The notes under the pieces: generated by a model
What the model was told of the DNA's origin: nothing
What the model saw: the letters and a program-made list of their open reading frames with translations, nothing else
Database searches by the model: none
Assembly (NCBI RefSeq): GCF_000485595.1
Contig: NW_014578569.1
Span: 1 to 20,829 of the forward strand
Direction: 5' to 3'
From: Priapulus caudatus
Taxonomy: Eukaryota; Priapulida; Priapulimorpha; Priapulimorphida; Priapulidae
Length of the DNA stretch: 20,829 nt
Position numbers and translations under genes: made by a program
Part shown: one piece after another, positions 19,211 through 20,829 of the stretch
Numbering within the stretch: position 1 is the stretch's first letter
How the letters are laid out: every line of letters starts with the position of its first letter

Positions 19211-19341
19211 ACCCTGCTACACAGATACACACAGATATACATAGATATACATGGATATGCATAGCTATTGATTCTACCCTGCTACACAGACATACATAGA
19301 TATACACGGATATTCATAGCTATTGATTCTACCCTGCTACA
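19211..19341 (+). repeat. Tandem repeat ACCCTGCTACACAGA..ATAGCTATTGATTCT
   Basis: A 65-base unit (19211-19275), a 55-base unit (19276-19330) and a partial third. Each is internally built of ACAGATATACATAGATATAC-like steps. A related single copy lies at 18734-18767. Confidence 0.85.
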
Positions 19342-19350
19342 AGTTGTTAT

Positions 19351-19530
19351 ACCATGACTAGACGTTTAATGGTGATTCGAGCGGTTACAGCTGTTGTCAC
19401 GGTCGTGCCTGTTTGTACCTGGTAGTGTACGTAGCAGTTCTCCCCGATTCTTCCCGGCTCCCGGCTTTTATAGTCACAAGCACGACCGCGACCCGCGCAT
19501 GCGCCGTACACGCTATCGCGACTCTTGGCG
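19351..19530 (-). mobile_element. LTR-like module, right, facing left
   Basis: On the minus strand: TGTACGGCGCATGCG, TATAAAAG (19472-19465), CCGGGAGC, GAATCGGGGAGAACT, GGCACGACCG, then TCTAGTCATGGTA. It mirrors the left module with clear divergence. Inverted rather than direct terminal copies recall DIRS-type elements or two independent solo LTRs. Confidence 0.45.
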
Positions 19531-20275
19531 GAGAAGATAATTGAATTACTCTTTTGGCGGTGGGGATAATTGACAGTGGGGATAATCGAATTGCATTTGG
19601 CGGTGGTGATAATTGGTTGTTTTTGCCCGGCAACGCCGATGCGGCTAATCTAGTTAAGACACAAGCCACTTTCTTTTCGGCAACACCTCGCACGACTCTA
19701 TAGCCTCTAATGGGCCAGAATGTCGACACAGCATTCCGACCAGTTACGATGCGGTGCCTGCTAATTAGCCGTGGCACGTACACGCCGGTCGGAATGCCGC
19801 CTTCGCGCGACTTCCGACCGAGTCGTAGCGCCGGTGGTACGTGACTGTCCCACTGGCTGGCAACTTTTCTGGTTCCTTTATTTCTACATGCGTTACACTA
19901 TTATGGCCACGCTCCTGAGTAAGGGTCCAATGGCCTTAACTCCGACGGCTCATGGCCAATAAGGAATGACTTAAAACAAATGACTAATGGCTCGATCACG
20001 GCTAATGGCACCAAGGGCCATTCTACTACCACTTGTACTAAGTGATCTTCGAATAGTTTATGATCCAATCGTCCGAAATCATAACTTTCACTCGCATGAA
20101 TTTGCATCGCTAAAATATTATGAACATTAATAATTAAACCGTGGTCACATAGCAATTGTTTTATCGCTGCTATCAATTATTTAATATCTTCTTTTATTAC
20201 GTTAGTGTTCCACTTCTATATCCTCTAGAGAATTTGTATTATGCTATGTAATAAACCCCCGCGGTTTATAACTAG
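19531..20275. other. Unassigned sequence
   Basis: TTGGCGGTGG..GATAATTGA motifs recur at about 19553-19615. TGGCC/GGCCA motifs recur at 19903-19960. No gene is recognised. Confidence 0.45.
19731..19797. repeat. Inverted repeat GCATTCCGACC / GGTCGGAATGC
   Basis: 11-bp perfect arms (19731-19741, 19787-19797) with a 45-base spacer, outside the right LTR-like module. Confidence 0.75.
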
Positions 20276-20279
20276 GTTA

Positions 20280-20344
20280 CACATACACACGCACCCACAC
20301 ACGCACGCACGCATGTACACATGTAGGCCTATATATATATATAT
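20280..20344. repeat. CA/CACG microsatellite followed by TA run
   Basis: ACACACGCACCCACACACGC with GCACGCACGC, then TATATATATATAT. Confidence 0.8.
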
Positions 20345-20366
20345 TGAGTTTATGATACTAATTTTT

Positions 20367-20455
20367 AACAAGTGCCGCAGTGCGACAGGGCTCATCTGGT
20401 GTCTGGTGTTCTGCTGATAAATTCATTTGTGCATAGCAAGACGTCTTATACATAA
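20367..20455 (-). repeat. Dispersed repeat, copy 2 (inverted partner at 1818-1908)
   Basis: AACAAGTGCCGCAG...GTCTTATACATAA is the inverse of the copy near the left end of the window. It lies just after a TA run and a CA-rich tract. Confidence 0.75.
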
Positions 20456-20829
20456 GTCTTCTTTATTCTTGTTTGACTTTCATAGCCAATTGGAACAAAT
20501 ATATCAGCTACACTTTCGCACCCACCTAGTCTCTATGCATTGCAGACACATGTGCATTGCAGGTTGGCAGGCAACAATTATGATTAGAAGCGTGCCAGCC
20601 ATGGGCTGCTTCGTGTTTTTGCCTACCCACACGAGCATTCACTGATTCAGCCTTCAGGGTGCTATAGACCGACTGCTTTAGAGAATAATATGATTTAAGA
20701 AGCGTAAACCTTGTTCAACAAACATTTGCCTTTGCAATTAAACTGTGCAACTGTAGCCTCACATTCAGACAGGTATGGGCTCTAATAATAGCAAAAGCAG
20801 TTCAGTCCTTTGTTAACAGTCAACAAATC
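20456..20829. other. Unassigned sequence to window end
   Basis: No gene, repeat or element end is supported. Confidence 0.4.

Noticed and set aside
18826-19299. 157-residue frame with a hydrophobic segment
   Set aside because: Its C-terminal part translates the tandem repeat at 19211-19330 and the remainder matches no family I know.

Overview
This is nuclear DNA of an animal, most probably a marine invertebrate. Evidence: introns with GT/AG ends, AATAAA poly(A) signals, CG-rich islands in AT-rich DNA, a tRNA-derived SINE, and remains of LINE, Helitron, hAT-like and Harbinger-like elements. There is no bacterial gene organisation. The species cannot be fixed from sequence alone. Two single N bases at 15790 and 16253 show a draft assembly.

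Only one gene is well supported. It lies on the plus strand from 3054 to 8756 in three coding exons (3054-3123, 3792-3989, 8455-8756) and encodes a 189-residue RNA-binding protein: a glycine-rich start, two CCHC zinc knuckles, a second glycine linker and one KH domain with a GKGG loop. Both introns are phase 1 and cut a glycine codon, so the gene is built of domain-sized exons. A poly(A) signal at 9012 ends it. A convergent open frame on the minus strand (9080-9400), with its own poly(A) signal, may be the last exon of another gene.

1-2500 is intergenic, with a 90-bp repeat that recurs inverted at 20367-20455 and a hairpin element near 2365-2453. 2500-9030 is the gene; its 4.5-kb second intron holds a 'CCTTGAAAAGT' repeat MITE (4959-5427), a Harbinger-type MITE with TAA target duplications (5571-6214) and a hAT-like element (6837-8384) containing a Helitron 3' end and possible gene-derived exon pieces. 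9800-10110 is a CTAG/TAG-rich low-complexity pair. 10185-11322 is the broken 3' part of a LINE with an exact 336-bp tandem duplication. 11322-12120 begins an interspersed AGCTCACC-type repeat. 12412-12713 is a tRNA-derived SINE whose tail resembles telomere repeat. 12820-13110 is GC-rich with no clear gene.

14450-17931 holds the strangest structure: two diverged copies of a roughly 0.9-kb unit. Their left halves are collinear, while the right halves consist of the same six blocks in the same order with every block individually inverted. Between them lie an N-bounded 462-bp GA tract and ATT-rich DNA interrupted by a retroposon tail. 18150-19560 holds inward-facing inverted LTR-like modules, each with a TATA-like box, among GTCGGAATGC-containing hairpins. 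The rest is simple repeat or unassigned DNA.
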